Shown here piece by piece: positions 25,601-38,639 of a stretch of DNA of 64,000 nucleotides. The DNA is from Dromaius novaehollandiae. Taxonomy: Eukaryota; Chordata; Aves; Casuariiformes; Dromaiidae. Numbering within the stretch: position 1 is the first letter of the stretch; each line of letters opens with the position of its first letter. Position numbers and translations under genes: made by a program. The notes beneath the pieces were generated by a model, which did not search any database, was not told the origin of the DNA, and saw only the letters and a list, made by a program, of their open reading frames with translations. The stretch is taken from NCBI RefSeq assembly GCF_036370855.1, contig NC_088099.1:145221017-145285016 (forward strand), written 5' to 3'.

Positions 25601-27311
25601 CTCCTGGCCATAGCACAGGAGAAAGAGAACATATAAACTATCCATGCTTGTAGCAGTGAACCCTGTCAATACAAAGACATCTGTCTCTCTGTGCTATTGA
25701 AAGGATACACATGGGCCTTTGCCTCCTGTGCTCTGTTACTATTTCCTCTCTCCTCATTCTCTCCTTACCAGTAGCCATGTCTTCCATCCTGCAGATTTCC
25801 ATCCAGTGTGCAGATTTCCTGAGATTAGGAAAAATTTGTTAAAACTGTCTGTGGTGTCCCTAATTGCTATGCTTTGGCCAATAGGGTAGTGGTGATGAAT
25901 GCACCACTTTGAAAGCACAGAATTTGGAATTTGTTTCAGACTAGTTATCTTTCCCTCTGCATCCTTGCCAAGATTTTCTCTGGCCATAAATTGATCTGAT
26001 ATGGTCTTTGGTAGCATAATGAGTCTGGACTGTTTTTACAAACTAGAGATTTTCCCACAGGAATACAAACAGGATAGCACCTGAAATAATGGTTATTAAT
26101 AATAGTTTTAGAAAAATGATGTATTTACAAGCACAAGTGACACACTGCTGGGTCACCACTACACATTCCTCTTTGCGCTCTCTCTGGCTCTCTCACAATG
26201 CATGCATGCGTGTATGAGAAAGGGAAGCTATATTGTTCCGTCTGGGATAAGAAACCATCCATCACAGATGAGAGAAACAGTATTTGTGCCTTAGCGCATG
26301 TTGGCTTTGAGAAGCTTTCAAAATCCTATGTCCGATTTTTGGAAAATTAGAAGATTTCAACAAAAGATCTGCTTGTATTTTTGGTGCAATCAAGGTTTAG
26401 ATTCTTATTTGCTGGTTTTGGCCCCATAAGTCTGATGTTCCATGTCAACATGCCTTGGAAATAATTTCTTTCCATTCTTCAGTTACTAGGCATTATTAAT
26501 AATGAACTGCCATAACAGAGTTTAAGATAAGAAAAAAGGACAGAATTAGAGTAAGCACATGCTCCTAGTATCTGGGAGAAAGGAAGAAATGCATTTGGTG
26601 GAAGGAACACGGAGAAAAACACTGTTAGGAACAAGCAGTTCCCAAAGCACAGGATCTTAAGAAGCCAGGTTTTTAATGGATTTGATGTCACAGATGACTG
26701 ACTTTTAAAATGAATTATAGAAAAGCTGTGGTGTGAATTCACCTGAATTTGACATGGAAATGGAGAATGAATTCAACAACTAAAGGAAAAAACCTTCAGC
26801 TGGAGTTTGTAGCTTTTCTTGTAACCAAGAGAATGTAGTTCGTCTTTGGGAGCAGGAGAACTCATTTCCCATGTGGATTCTCTGATGCTTCAACAGAGTT
26901 GAGCTCATGCTACGTTTTCTGCTCTCTCCTACCCAGCTGCCTGTCTACACTGACTGCAGGAATGTCATATTTTTGATACCATAACCTCTCTGCCTGCTTT
27001 AACTGAAATTAGCCAAAATCCAAAAGATTTTAGGAGTACTGGCAGAAAGACACATGTACTCACACTCATACACATATGGTGTGAATGAAAAAAAAAAAAA
27101 TCTTCCTTTTTAGCAAGCCAAGCTAAAGTCTACAGAAATTACATGTGAATTAGCACAATGTTATCCCCAAGATGATGGGGAGAAAAAGAAACCACAGCTT
27201 TCAGTAGAGAGCCCTTTTCTGTATTAGGCACTTCATCAGCACCACGCAATAGGCCTAGGAAACTGTCTGCAATTCTGGACAACAAACTAAAAGCTTGAAT
27301 TATGTCTTGCT

Positions 27312-27317
27312 TTTATT
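27312..27317 (-). terminator. LAPTM4B: Candidate LAPTM4B distal polyadenylation signal
   Basis: AATAAA on the minus strand, about 2.2 kb beyond the stop codon. A second AATAAA lies at 27528-27523, about 2.0 kb beyond the stop, and an ATTAAA variant lies at 29141-29136, about 0.36 kb beyond. No AATAAA occurs between 27528 and the stop, so a canonical-signal transcript would carry a 3' UTR of about 2 kb. Which signal is used cannot be told from sequence. Confidence 0.3.
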
Positions 27318-27522
27318 GTACAACAAATTACCTGATAAACTTACTGTTCTTTTCTGCACTTATACAGTATGTAGGGAAGGTTGGTGAATGGACTGAAAAA
27401 CTGTTTTTTAGTTCATTTATAGAGAAAATCCTGTCACGCTGGATTGACTGGACAGGAATTTGTGTAGGCTTGTGCTGGAAAAACTAGCAAAAATGATTTC
27501 CATAGTCTTGAGGAAACACCCT

Positions 27523-27528
27523 TTTATT
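27523..27528 (-). terminator. LAPTM4B: Candidate LAPTM4B polyadenylation signal
   Basis: This is the first canonical AATAAA met downstream of the LAPTM4B stop codon on the minus strand. It implies a 3' UTR of roughly 2 kb. Confidence 0.35.
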
Positions 27529-28692
27529 GTAGAGAAGTTTGTATACACCGATGAGATGTATTTACAACCTGCTTTTCTCAAACAAATAACTATTTAAAAT
27601 CCCTCATAAATCAATCAAGAATGAAAGAAAATGAAGCTCAGAAGCCCAGAAAGCCGGCCTAACCCCCCAAATTCAGTTTAATTCTGAAAGCTAATTGTAA
27701 TGAGACGATAGTACATAGAGTTTATCCTGAAGAGAGCAATTTGACTGTGGTGGAGAGCAATGGATAGACTTTGAGATTAGTTCAATCAAAAGCACTGCCG
27801 AGTTTGATCTCAGAGTGAGTGAAGCATGGAGTTAAAAGTCAGCAGACAGATTGGGACCTGCCTTTTTCCAGGTATGTGGAAGAGACAGGCAGAAAGCGAG
27901 CCTTGCCTTTCCTCCCACGGCCTATGCAAGGACAGATCTCAGTAGCAACCTCTTTGGAAAGAAGTTTTTGGTCCTGTGTTTCTCTGGAAAACTCTTTTCC
28001 AGAAAAAGGCAGGAAAACCTCTTCTTTGGTCTGCACAATGGAGTCAGTGCGCAGTGGGCAAGAACATGCGTCCTCCTTAGGAAGGGTGCAGACTCACAGC
28101 TCAGGCCACTTACAGGAGAGATGGCACCTCCTGCAAGGGCAGTTTCTTCTGGTGTCCCTCCAAACTATGCTTCAGCTCTGCACTGCCCTTTGCCTGGTGC
28201 TGTGTGCAATGGCATCAGTCATCATGTTTAATCACCCCAAAATGCAGAGGAGGCACCATGGGGGGGAGTGATGAGAGGTAGAAACACACTCATTATATTT
28301 ACTTTTCCAGTTCCTTTTCAGTTAAAAGTAGAACTTTCATCAACAACAAAAAGTTGCATGTGCAGGAGGCACTTCTCAGGGGGAGGAAAAAATACCTTAC
28401 GCAAACATTCATTGATGGATGAGTCCCATGAGAAAGATTCTCAGCACAACCAGTTCAGTCATAGAACGGACTCTAAAATCCCCATGCTGATGTGTATGAG
28501 AAACATGCAAAAGATATTTGCTAATGCTCGAGGAAGTTACATGCATAAGTTTCCCATAGGTTGGGAAAATTTACCTTAGTATCTGCATAATTTACTTCAC
28601 ACTCAAAAGAACATTGCAATATTTACAGGCACATTCCAATGGAAAAATATTTGCATATTGAGTGCCAAAGATGCAGCTTTGTCACCAAACCA

Positions 28693-28745
28693 TGTGACTT
28701 TAAAAGCCTAGGTTTTGTGACTTCCAAAAGCATAGGCTTTGTGAC
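28693..28745 (+). repeat. Short tandem repeat, 23-24 bp period
   Basis: Units beginning 'tgtgact' start at 28693, 28716 and 28740. The first two share an 'aaaagcMtagg' core and differ at a few bases; the third is partial. It lies in what would be the LAPTM4B 3' UTR if the distal polyadenylation signal is used. Confidence 0.7.
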
Positions 28746-29497
28746 TATTTGAGAGGTTACTGGAGAGGAAAAAGCTGTAGAGACAGAAAAAGAAAATTAC
28801 CAGAAGTGGGCAACAATTGTTTTGGGGGGGATCATTAGAATGGTTGCAGGCTGGGACAAAGTGAGACCATGTAGTCCACAGATCCTGGCTTGCTACAGTA
28901 CATCATAGAGCACTTTGTCTACTCTGATTTCCCATACCCATTTTTTCCAATTAAATGTTTGCCATTAGCCAGGTTGATGAGAATAGTACCTGAGACTCAT
29001 TGTTCCTCTTGCAGTCATCATCTTTCATAGCACAATAACTTAACAATTTTTTGTGGAACAGGAATGAAGTAGAATGTCACCTCTTTGGACTTGGTCTGTA
29101 TTCTCAAGTGGAAAGTGGGCATTTGAGAAACACATTTTAATGCTCTGGAACTTTTATAAATAAAAAAAGGAAAGTTACTCTGAACCTGATTGAGACTGCA
29201 GAGTTCTGAGTTCTCTAGCACTGCATGTCAGACAGGGTGGAAAAAGCTATTCAGTGACTACTGTAACCTTATCACTACCTAGAATGGTTCTGAAACTAGT
29301 TCAGCACACTACTGTAGTTGCAGCAAATTATTAAAACTATCTACACAATTTTAATCATACAGTTTAGGTTTCAATATGTCAGCAAAACAGCAATGTATAA
29401 CCCATAGAGGTGATATTCTGCAAGTGAAATTATCACACTATTGCTCCAACATCTGGAAAGTAAACCTATCCTCCCTAGGTCCACAGCACGTTCTCAC

Positions 29498-29572
29498 TTA
29501 TGCTGACACGTAAGGTGGTGGTGGATCTTTAGCAGCTCCATTCACAGGATCATCATATGGTGGCAACAGCAC
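29498..29572 (-). CDS. LAPTM4B: LAPTM4B terminal coding exon (PY-motif tail)
   Basis: The minus-strand acceptor CTCTCCTGCAG precedes 29572, and the frame runs 24 codons to TAA at 29500-29498. The peptide starts VLLPPYDD and ends DPPPPYVSA. It is nearly identical to the cytoplasmic tail of vertebrate LAPTM4B, which likewise ends in PPPPYVSA. The LPPY and PPPY sequences are the two PY motifs that bind WW domains of NEDD4-family ubiquitin ligases and help sort the protein to lysosomes. LAPTM4B is a four-pass late-endosome/lysosome membrane protein linked to amino-acid transporter recruitment and receptor traffic. The phase (0) matches the preceding exon at 49697-49792. The 3' UTR continues to lower coordinates. 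Identification is secure. Confidence 0.96.
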   Translation of the reverse strand: MLLPPYDDPVNGAAKDPPPPYVSA

Positions 29573-30599
29573 CTGCAGGAGAGGAAAGAAGGTTATATTT
29601 TTTAAACAGAAGCCAGCTGCTAAAATTGTCAGAGAAAAAACTTAAGGCCTTGTCCTAAAAATAGCAGAAGTGAACAAATTAGTAAACAGGAGCTGTCTCA
29701 AAAACGAACATTTACAAAACAAAACACTGTTAGCTTAATATTCCACCATTTCAGTTTGTGTGTGTTTTCATTACGAATGAAAAAGTGATTTCTTCTCATT
29801 TCTTACTGACTCCAGTGACAGCTGGATTTCAGCCACAGACCACTGCTTGCTGGTACCTGAATCTGGTCAATTTGGCAGTGACAGTAGCTGCTTATTCTGC
29901 AGCCATCCTCTTCAAGAGTTCTTAAGCCACGTCTCCTGGAGAAGAGCTCAAATTGTTAAGCTAGAGTGAGAAAAGAAAAGTCCCTCAACCCTCTCTGGCT
30001 GAGGTCACACTGGAGTAACTAATAATTATTCTGGATTGCGGAAAAGGAAAGAAAGTGGAGAAAAAATTACCCAATGTCTAACTAAATCTCCAATTTAGTG
30101 CTTATGGGGCATTCAGCTGTGAGAAGGAAGGCCTAGATTCCTGTAAGTACCCTTCAGTGAATATTTAAATATCTGATAGAAATTAGGACAGGTTTAATCA
30201 GACATCATCCCCATTCATAGCTGGGAGGCAAGACAGCTTCCTGGGACACGGGAGATGAAATTTTAGGCCATCCAGGGCAGAGGAGGCATTTTAACCAAGG
30301 TTTCTACTACTTTAAACAAGCATGCTAGCTATCATGCAATGTGTAATGGCACCAGTACTGTCATTACATGGCTGGGATGTGAAAAGGCACAAGGTCTGTG
30401 AATCCCAACAGGGACTGAAGGTAAAACAGGTGCCAAATGAAGAATGCATGTACATTCCCTAAAACATCTCAATACTGTATATGAACATCAGTTATGGTGC
30501 ACTGGCAGAGTTACTTTGTGTAGCTGAAGATCGATTTTTCATGATGGAATTTTCAGATTTATTGACATCAATTTTTGGTCATTAAAGGGCACATAAAGC

Positions 30600-30790
30600 T
30601 GAACATCTAAACATACATAGGGAAAATCCCAATCCCATTACAGTCAATGGATATTTTGCCATGAAAGGATTTCATCAGTATTCTTAAAGTTGATAGTCTG
30701 CCTTCTGCAAAGGAACTTCCATAATCTTCCCTTTCAGACCTCAAACACAATACAATGAAATCAATGGGTTTTTTTCTATAGATTTAAATA
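30600..30790. repeat. Palindromic interspersed-repeat relic
   Basis: The sequence has 'cccattacagtcaatgg' with 'attttgcca' and, about 130 bp on, 'aatgaaatcaatgggttttt' with 'ggatcagggtctt'. These match the inverted 'cccattgacttcaatggg' arms of an amniote repeat. It is diverged, with uncertain borders. Confidence 0.4.
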
Positions 30791-33224
30791 AACTTTGGAT
30801 CAGGGTCTTGCAGTACAGCTCCAAGAGTGATTCACATTATACTTCTGTGAGTTTACAGACATGCATTGATGAGCATGTGTTCAAGTACATCTGTGCACAT
30901 GCTTGCTGGATTACAAAACGGATACCTTGGCATCTTCAGCTCTTCGTCAAAAAAACCTTTATTATTTAGAAAAGGAAATTCTAACACATTTGCCAGAATC
31001 ATCACTCTTTATTAATACCATATGTCTGAGCTTGTAAGTGGAATATACTATGCATGCATCCAGTACAAAATCTGAAAAGCTTTGTATTAAAAAGCATTTA
31101 ATATATTATGTCAACTTAAAGGGTGCAAACAACTTATGTCAGACTACATATCTAGTGAAATTATAATAACATATGGAACTTTAAATAAATATTATAATAA
31201 AAGTCTTAAATATATGGCACAATGTAACCTCGGTAAATCACACTGCTAAAATATGTAAACTATAAATGACACTTGAATTGGGATCCTCTCCCTAGTGATG
31301 ATCATTTCCTTAGTAGCAAGATCTCTAGTAAAATCCTTGTGTTACTAAAAAAAGTTTCTGAACTGTACGGAAATATATTCATTAGTTGATTATGAAGCAC
31401 TATAATTAGCAATTAAATCTGTTCTACAGATGAGTCTGAAAATAAATCAAGTACATTTTATGATGATTTAGCCCTCTTACTGCACTCTTTCAAAGGCTAA
31501 GCCCCAAACTGTGGCCTTTTCTTTTCAGATTCAGAGTCCATTTCCACAGGGCTGATAAGAAATGACAGCGGACTTGATCCAAAAAGCTGTCCATTTCCCA
31601 AATCAATACATCTCAGATGTGCTCAGATCCTCTTTTTGATCAATGTATCCTAAGACTACTGTAGTTACATCAATATTACTACTTCAGCATTTAGGATACT
31701 GTCATTTTCAAGAGGTCTGCCGAAGAGGCTACTGATATGAATGAGATTCTTCACTCTGGGGCATCCTGCATGAAATGAGGTCCATTAGGTAGGGGAAGAA
31801 CCTCCTAGTGAGGCTCTTCCCATGCTCTTGGGAAGTGAACACTTTGCTTTGCACTACGGACGCTTCACTCACACATGGGTCAATGACCCCAAGGAGCCTC
31901 AGAAGACAGCTTCAGAAGACACTTTAGCCATTGGCTAAATCCTACGGCATATGCATTCCTATAGAAATATTCAATAAGGGGTACGAATTGGAGAGGCCAC
32001 TAAAAAGTTTCAGAAGGTTCACAAGAAAATATCCATGCTGGAAGGAATGTCTGTAAGGGTAGGGTCACTCTATTGCCAGAAAGGGTTATTTGTCTGAACA
32101 GGTCTATTACTAATGAGCTTACAGACTTACTCCCAATATAGATTATTCGTTATTTAGATACCCTGATCTTGCATTTCCTTGACATGAACAGGATAGTGAG
32201 CTGTAAAATATAATTAATATAGAAAAAGTAGGATGCAAAATTACTACCTCTGCCTAGCAGTGTTTGTGTTAGACAAAGAAAATATGGACAGAATATTACA
32301 CAAAGGTTAAGATGAATGAAGAGGATGGACAACACCTGGAAGAAAGCACTCGAGTTTGTGGAATGCATGGGGCCAGCTGTGACCCTAAGCACCTCAGCAT
32401 AACTTAGTTCAGCATCTTTATGTCGTTAGAACAGTGAAAGTCCTTTTAACTAATTTAACCATTTTACTTTAAATGTGCTCTTGTTACTGTACTTAATCAT
32501 TTGCCAACTGTAAGTCAAAATAGTCATTATTAAGCTACCATGACAATTTGAACAGCTCATCAAGCAGTCCAGAATTACCAATTATTTTTGACTTACACAG
32601 AGTTTCAAGCCATTACTTTACCTTAATAATCTTTCAATCTTTTCTCAATTAAGTCCATTTTGGCCAAAGGGTAAAATATGAAAAAACCTGATTTATCTCA
32701 GCTTTTAACTGTTTACTGTTGAGCTGTTTAACAGTTCAAAAAAATCCCGAGGAAAAGAGAATATCATTAAAATTTTAATCACTGGATTTATACCAGAGTT
32801 GCTAAGATGAAAATCTGGACTACATTAGTTATCTCTTCTCTTGCATTAATCTTAAATCTCAACATGGTTTAATGGAAGCAGGTAAGTGCCTTGGACATAG
32901 AATAGCTTAGCTGCTCAAGCAATACCTTATGCTGTCCAAAGACTATTAAAATAGAAGCCAGCCACTGAGGAGGTGACATTATTTGCTCTTTGTACAGGTG
33001 TCTAATGATAAAAGCATTGCCCAGAGACTGCGAGACCAGAGCTCTAGGGGGGTTCAAACTCACAGCGCCCACTGCTCATATGAATGCCCCAAGCACAAGG
33101 TTATCAGCTGGACTGGCAAGGCCATTTTCCACCCTCCTGATGAGGCTGAGAAGTAACTCAGACATTGTGAAGCCAGGTATGCAAGAATCCATGGGGAAAG
33201 AAAGAAGGAAAATAAGAGGAAGTG

Positions 33225-33300
33225 TGGCTGCATAGCCCCATGGTTAGGGTACTCATGTGGGACAGAGAGTCCTGGGTGCTGGGTCTGGCTCCCAACACCG
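33225..33300 (+). repeat. tRNA-derived SINE head, relic
   Basis: 'ccatggttagggtactcatg' followed by 'agagtcctgggtgctgggtc' has the spacing and sequence of tRNA-type A and B promoter boxes as seen in old tRNA-derived amniote SINEs. It does not fold into a complete functional tRNA, and no tRNA gene is called. Confidence 0.45.
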
Positions 33301-34889
33301 TTTAAGCATTTTGTTGTAAGCAGTCTTCTTGTGTAATATACAGAAATAATCCAGAACTGACCCATGAGAAATCCTGGTCCTGTCTTAACTGATGTCATAC
33401 AAGTTGTTTGGATAATTGTGTTATGTAAACCTCTCTCTATTTTAAAGCACATGATTCAGGATGACCTTCTCTGGAAGAAGTAATTACCATACAATTTTCC
33501 CAAAGGCTATGACATACTCAGTTAATATAAACATATGTAGTATCTTAATTTTTATGTCCTGGTTAATATCTTTTTGGAGAATAAACTTTTAAAGATACTG
33601 TTTAGAAAGATGCCTAAGAAGAAACACGGGCAAATATTTGTATACTAAAACAGCTTGGAATTAATCTTGGCCCCAAGATTTCTTGGCAAGTGCATCATGT
33701 CAATGATCCACCCATATTTTTTGCAGCTGTTTCCATATTTACATGAACTTTCAGTAGAAAAATTTCTTTCTTCAACATATGTACAGGTTATCTAGCATTG
33801 CTGCATTTTTTCATGTCTGAACTAAAGATCTTAGATATATTTGGTTTCTAAAACACAAAATATACTTAGTTCTGTATGAGTAAATGTAAATATTTAGTTA
33901 ATTGATTATTTATGCATTCTTAAGGGTCTCACTCAAAACCCACTGAACTTTATAAATACCTTGCTGTGTCTTCAGAGAGCTTTGGATCACATTTTTCCAC
34001 AGCCATTTGCATTCTTCACTGAGTGGAATGATACAATTATCACCTGAAAGCTCCCAGTTTTAAAACAGGATTTTGGCTGGTAGCTGTATGTTTTTTTGGT
34101 GAGATTTTGTAGCAAAATACCTTGTTGATGTCTTGTTAGAAACAAACATTGTTAGAACCAATCCTAAAATACTTTTTTCTAACATTTTCTAGAACAGAAA
34201 TGCACTTGATGATGCCAAAAAAGCTATAGATTAAAAATTCCAATAGTAAGTGCTGATGGTGGTAGGGAGCACTCAAGATGTTTTCTCAAACTCTATTTTC
34301 CAGATGCATCAGTTCTTCAGTCCCCTTTCTATAAATCAAGGATTTTTCTATGAATTGGAGAATAAATTTGAAAAAAAATCCTTCTATGCATCATATTATA
34401 TAAAGAAATCCTAAGACAAACACAAATTTACATCAGAATAATTAAAATTTTGATTTTTATCATATGAAATAAAGTGGACTGAGCTGTTGGCTAGTGTCTG
34501 AAGATTCTTCCTGCAAACATGAATGAGATATTTCTACTTGTCAAAATGAATGGTTTATTCTGGTGCTAGCCTTACGAATTCTCAGCATTTCAACAACTGC
34601 CTGTGGAACACAGAGAGTATCCCTTCTTGGAGAATTTGTGGGAAGTACAAGACTCTACCACTCCATAAAACAAGGGATCATCTTCCTCCTCTCTGTAGCC
34701 AGGAGGAACATTTCTGCGGTGCAGTAACTCCCGACTTTACTGTTGAAGATTCCACAGGGCAACAGTGAACTCATTTCAGGGAAACACAACAAACACAACT
34801 ACCTAAGAGCTTTTCAATAAAAGCTGCAGTCCTTTAGGCTAAAGAATTTCAGGGTAGAGGACAGTTGCATAAAGGACATTGCATCAATG

Positions 34890-35110
34890 CACAATATTTA
34901 AGCAGGGTCAAGCAGGTTAAACAGCTGACAAATTGTTGAGTGAAATTAGGGTCATCACTACTGCAATTTAATCCTGGTCCTGTCTTTGACCCTTTGAGTT
35001 TTGGCAAGTCATCTGACTTTGTCTTTGAAAGATTTTCCATTTGTAAAACAGGCACATTGTTTGCAACATCATGAGAGCTGGAAAGCTTAACAAAGACTTA
35101 AAACTCTCTT
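34890..35110 (+). repeat. MIR-like SINE tail relic
   Basis: 'ttggcaagtcatctgacttt' and 'tttccatttgtaaaacaggc' match the conserved 3' half of MIR/CORE-type SINEs ('gggcaagtcac...catctgtaaaatggg'). The 5' half is not recognisable. Confidence 0.5.
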
Positions 35111-35394
35111 GGATGAAACTTGCATGTGATTATATGAGATAGGGACTAAATTGTGGAAATACTTACAAATTAAATATGTACTTGCAGAAAATTCGGCCTA
35201 TACCTGGAAATGTTTACCCAACCCCTTCACCACAATGATGTGTGCATTATATACCGTACTTCTGCAGAAGTGACATTTACATTGATGACATGATGACATT
35301 TAGCTGTTCAGACAACTAAACCACTACTAAGAATTCTTAATGAGGGGCCTGTGCTGATACGCAGGGAAGAAGTGAGAGAGGGCAAAAGGAGTCC

Positions 35395-36526
35395 TTTCTT
35401 TTATACAGCTTTTGACACTTTCTTCCATAACATCCTCACAGACAAGCTGATGAAGTACAGGAGAGATAAGTCATCAGTGAGGTGGACTGAAAACTGCCTG
35501 AACTGCTGAGCTCAGAAGGTTGTGATCAGTGGCATGAAGTCCAGCCAGAGGCCAGTCATTAGTGGTGTCCCCCAGGCGTCGATACTGGGGACAATACTGT
35601 TAAACATCTTCATTAATGACCTGGATGATGGGACCAAATGCACCCTCAGCAAGTTTGCTGATGATCCAAAACTGGGAAGAGTGGCTGATACACCAGAGGG
35701 CTGTGCTGCCATTCAGAGGGACCTCAAGAGGCTGAAGAGACAGGCAGAGAGAAACCTCACTAAGTTTGAGCGAATGGCAAAGTCCTAGCACCTGGGGGAG
35801 AATAACCCCAGGCACCAGTACAGGCTGGGGGCTGACTGGCTGGAAAACAGCTTGGCAGAGAAGGCCTGGGGGTGCTGGTGGACAACAAGTTGACCACAAG
35901 CCAGTGATATGTCCTTGCAGCAAAGGAGGCCAAAGGTCTGGACTGCATTAGGCAGCATGTTTGTTACCAGCAGGTCAAGGGGGGTGATGCTTTCCCTCTA
36001 CTCAGCTATGGTGAGACACATCTGGAGTGTTGGGTCTAGTCCTGGGATCCTCAGTGCAAGAAAGACATGCATTTCCTGCAGCGAGTCCAGCGAAGGGCCG
36101 CAAAAATGATTAAGGGACTGGAGCATCTCTCATAGTACGAGAGGTTGTGAGAGCTGGGACTGTTCAGTCTGGAGAAGAGAAGGCTCAGGGGGGATCTTAT
36201 CAGTGTGTATAAACACCTGACGGAGGTTGTCAAGGGGATGGGGCTAAACTCTTCCCAGTGGTGCCCAGTGACAGGACGAGAGGCAATGGATACAAACTGA
36301 AATACAGAGAACTCCATCTGAACACACCAAAACTTATTTATTGTGAGGGTAGTTGAACCCTGACACAGGTTGCCCAGAGAGGTTGTGGAGTCTCCATCCT
36401 TGGAGATATTCAAAACCTGACTGGACGTGGTCCTGGGCAACTTGTTCTAGGCGACCCTGCTTGAGTAGGAGGGTTGGACCAGACAATCTTTAGAGGCTCT
36501 TTCAGACCCCAACCATTCTGTGATTC
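35395..36526 (+). mobile_element. CR1 LINE, 5'-truncated, disrupted reverse transcriptase
   Basis: This is the 3' part of an avian CR1 retrotransposon in plus orientation, antisense to LAPTM4B. Translation shows DTFFHNILTDKL and then a premature stop near 35506. An open stretch at 35522-35785 follows with [10 protein letters not shown], the FADD catalytic motif (KFADDPKLG) and [12 protein letters not shown]. Beyond its stop the frame shifts repeatedly, with pieces such as LQRVQRRAAKMIKGLEHLS in remnant form near 36075-36125 and LFSLEKRRL near 36160-36190. The sequence then runs through the typical 3' UTR to 'aaccattctgtgattc' at 36526. The endonuclease domain and all the 5' part are absent. 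It is an inactive copy, clearly younger than the other CR1 relics here. Confidence 0.93.
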
Positions 36527-38639
36527 AGGCCTTACTCTCTGTTTACTTAAAAAGGGAGGGAGAGTAACCACAAAGTGAATACTGGTAACCAGATGGAGAG
36601 CATAAGCCAAAACCACGACAGGAACAGTGGATCTACTGCTGCTCTGTACTGCAGGTAGCAGTGCGGAGCCTCAGGGATTTCTTTGTCCACGAACCTCTCC
36701 AATATGTAGCCCCTGACATGGTGACTGAAAGAATACGAACAGTGCTGAAAGATGAAATAAAGAGTTACTGCACATCTTCTCTCTTGTGGCTGGTCTTTTT
36801 TTCCTCTCTTTTCATAATTCAGGATAAAATTTCTCCTTGATGTAGCACAGAGCTGATACATCAGGTTCAGTGACAATATAGTTGAAATATGAGGTTTTAA
36901 GTAGCACGTGCTTAGTTGCACCAATTCTCTTCTCGGGGTTCATTTCATCTTGGTGATTTCAACACAAGGCCAACCACCTACTTGTACCAATCCGATGACA
37001 GGCATTGCCAAATGTACAGTTGTTACTGTTCTGTTGTTTGAAGTGGTTTTAATGAGTGTGCAATCAGATTTACTAATTTCATGTTTACTTCTCTGCTCTC
37101 CTGTCATTCACCCAGCCAAGAGGAGTGGAATTTCATCCCACAGCTGTGGTGCTTTGAGAAGCCTTTAACTGCAACCTAAACTATATTCAGCTGCAAAGAA
37201 GCAAGCAGCTAGCCTAAAAACAGCTCTAAAAGGAAGGCTGCTGATGTGACCACCTGTCCAGTTCAAGATAGTCCCAATAGCCCTCTCATAATGTTGGGAT
37301 CTTGACTACACAAATATTATGAAGATCACCCAGGGAAAAAGATGATTTCTGTGTGCGTAAACAGCTATAGCTTGCTGATTGCTTCACTCTGTATACAGAA
37401 AATGCAGAGAATAATTCTGTCTTTGTAACATTTTCCTAATGAGTTTGACAACGTGTTTTTTTTTTCCCCCTGAGAAGTCTGAGATTATAGAAGAAAATGT
37501 AAAATTAAAGGTGGGGTAACCCAGGTTGATTCTGGGTATCATTAGTCTACTTGGTAGAGTGGCTGAAAATACTATTTTTGGTGTGCGAAAATATTTGGTA
37601 AGAAACCGTATCTGTATTTGTTCCTGAAAATTTTCAGAAATCCAAATCTTCTCAGTGGAGCCCTATTCGAAAGACCTAAGGCACCAGGTGGCAGTTATTT
37701 CCTTTAATACTATGTATAATGATAAGCATCAAACTGTGAAAATATCAGTGATATAATTAACTAACTATTGCCTTTTACTTGAAATAAGCATATTAATGTA
37801 GCACACATTTTATTTCTTCTATAAATTTACTGAATGCTACTATATATACTGATTTTATTGAGGAAAACTGTTCAAAAGTTTCCAACATTTCAGTACATAT
37901 GGTGGGAAGAAGCAAAGCCTAGCACGAATTTCTGAAAAAATGTGTTTTTTTCTAAAATGACTGCCCAAAAGTTCTGAACCTCTGGGACTTTTGCGGTATC
38001 TCAGAATAAAGTCACCTGAAGTCTTTTGCTACTTTTAAAAATTCATTTCATAAACTGTAGGTGGAAATCTTCTGGTCATCTGATCTGGTCATCTCTGAGG
38101 TAACTTCAGAAAAGTAGGGAGTATTTGACCTGGAGGAAGAGTAGATCACAGACTCCAATTATCAAGAGAGAGGTTGACTGAAACAGTTAGGAAGTATCAA
38201 GACTAAATCCTTTGGAAATTCAGAGAAAAATCACTTTAACCCACTAACATGAAGACACATTTTACCCTCACTGTATAAAAAGACTGATAGCCTTCCAGAG
38301 AAAGGGGAGCTTTTTCATCATATTGAGGAAACCAGAAAAACAACAGTAATTCTATGGTGAGAAGCATTAATTAAATGTTGCATACAAGATAAGCACTGGA
38401 GAAAGAATTGTGGATTAGCTTTCATCATACTGCAGCTAAACCTGTACATGTATGAACAGCTCTACCAGTTCAGGTGAAAAGTCCATCCAGATGACAGTGA
38501 TCAATGATGGACGTTGAAAAAAGAGAAATGCAAGAAAGAATAGTCAAAAAGGGAAGAAAGAGCAGTGTAAGCATATATAGTCCTGACTTGCTCAAAATAT
38601 TCACCAGACTATCAGAAATGTACATGTTAAGGATGTACT

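Larger units (their letters stand above)
15161..27311. other. Intergenic region, MATN2 promoter to LAPTM4B 3' end
   Basis: About 12-14 kb of mostly AT-rich sequence with no supportable exon on either strand. It holds a GATA-motif inverted repeat (15913-15931), two long ancient CR1-clade relics (16860-17640 and 22010-22560) and a degraded young-type CR1 tail (22581-22650). The segment 17690-22000 and most of 22700-27300 show nothing I can name. The right boundary depends on which LAPTM4B polyadenylation signal is used. Confidence 0.6.

Noticed and set aside
27819..28271. 150-codon plus-strand frame with a hydrophobic stretch near its end
   Set aside because: It lies antisense in the likely LAPTM4B 3' UTR. 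No homology is recognised, there is no promoter, and a competing frame in the same interval is equally open.
33225..33300. Possible tRNA gene
   Set aside because: A- and B-box-like words are present, but the arms do not pair into a cloverleaf and the context is an old SINE.
36547..36924. 125-codon minus-strand frame just after the CR1 3' end
   Set aside because: No homology is recognised and there is no splice or start support. It is most likely a chance frame in flanking sequence.
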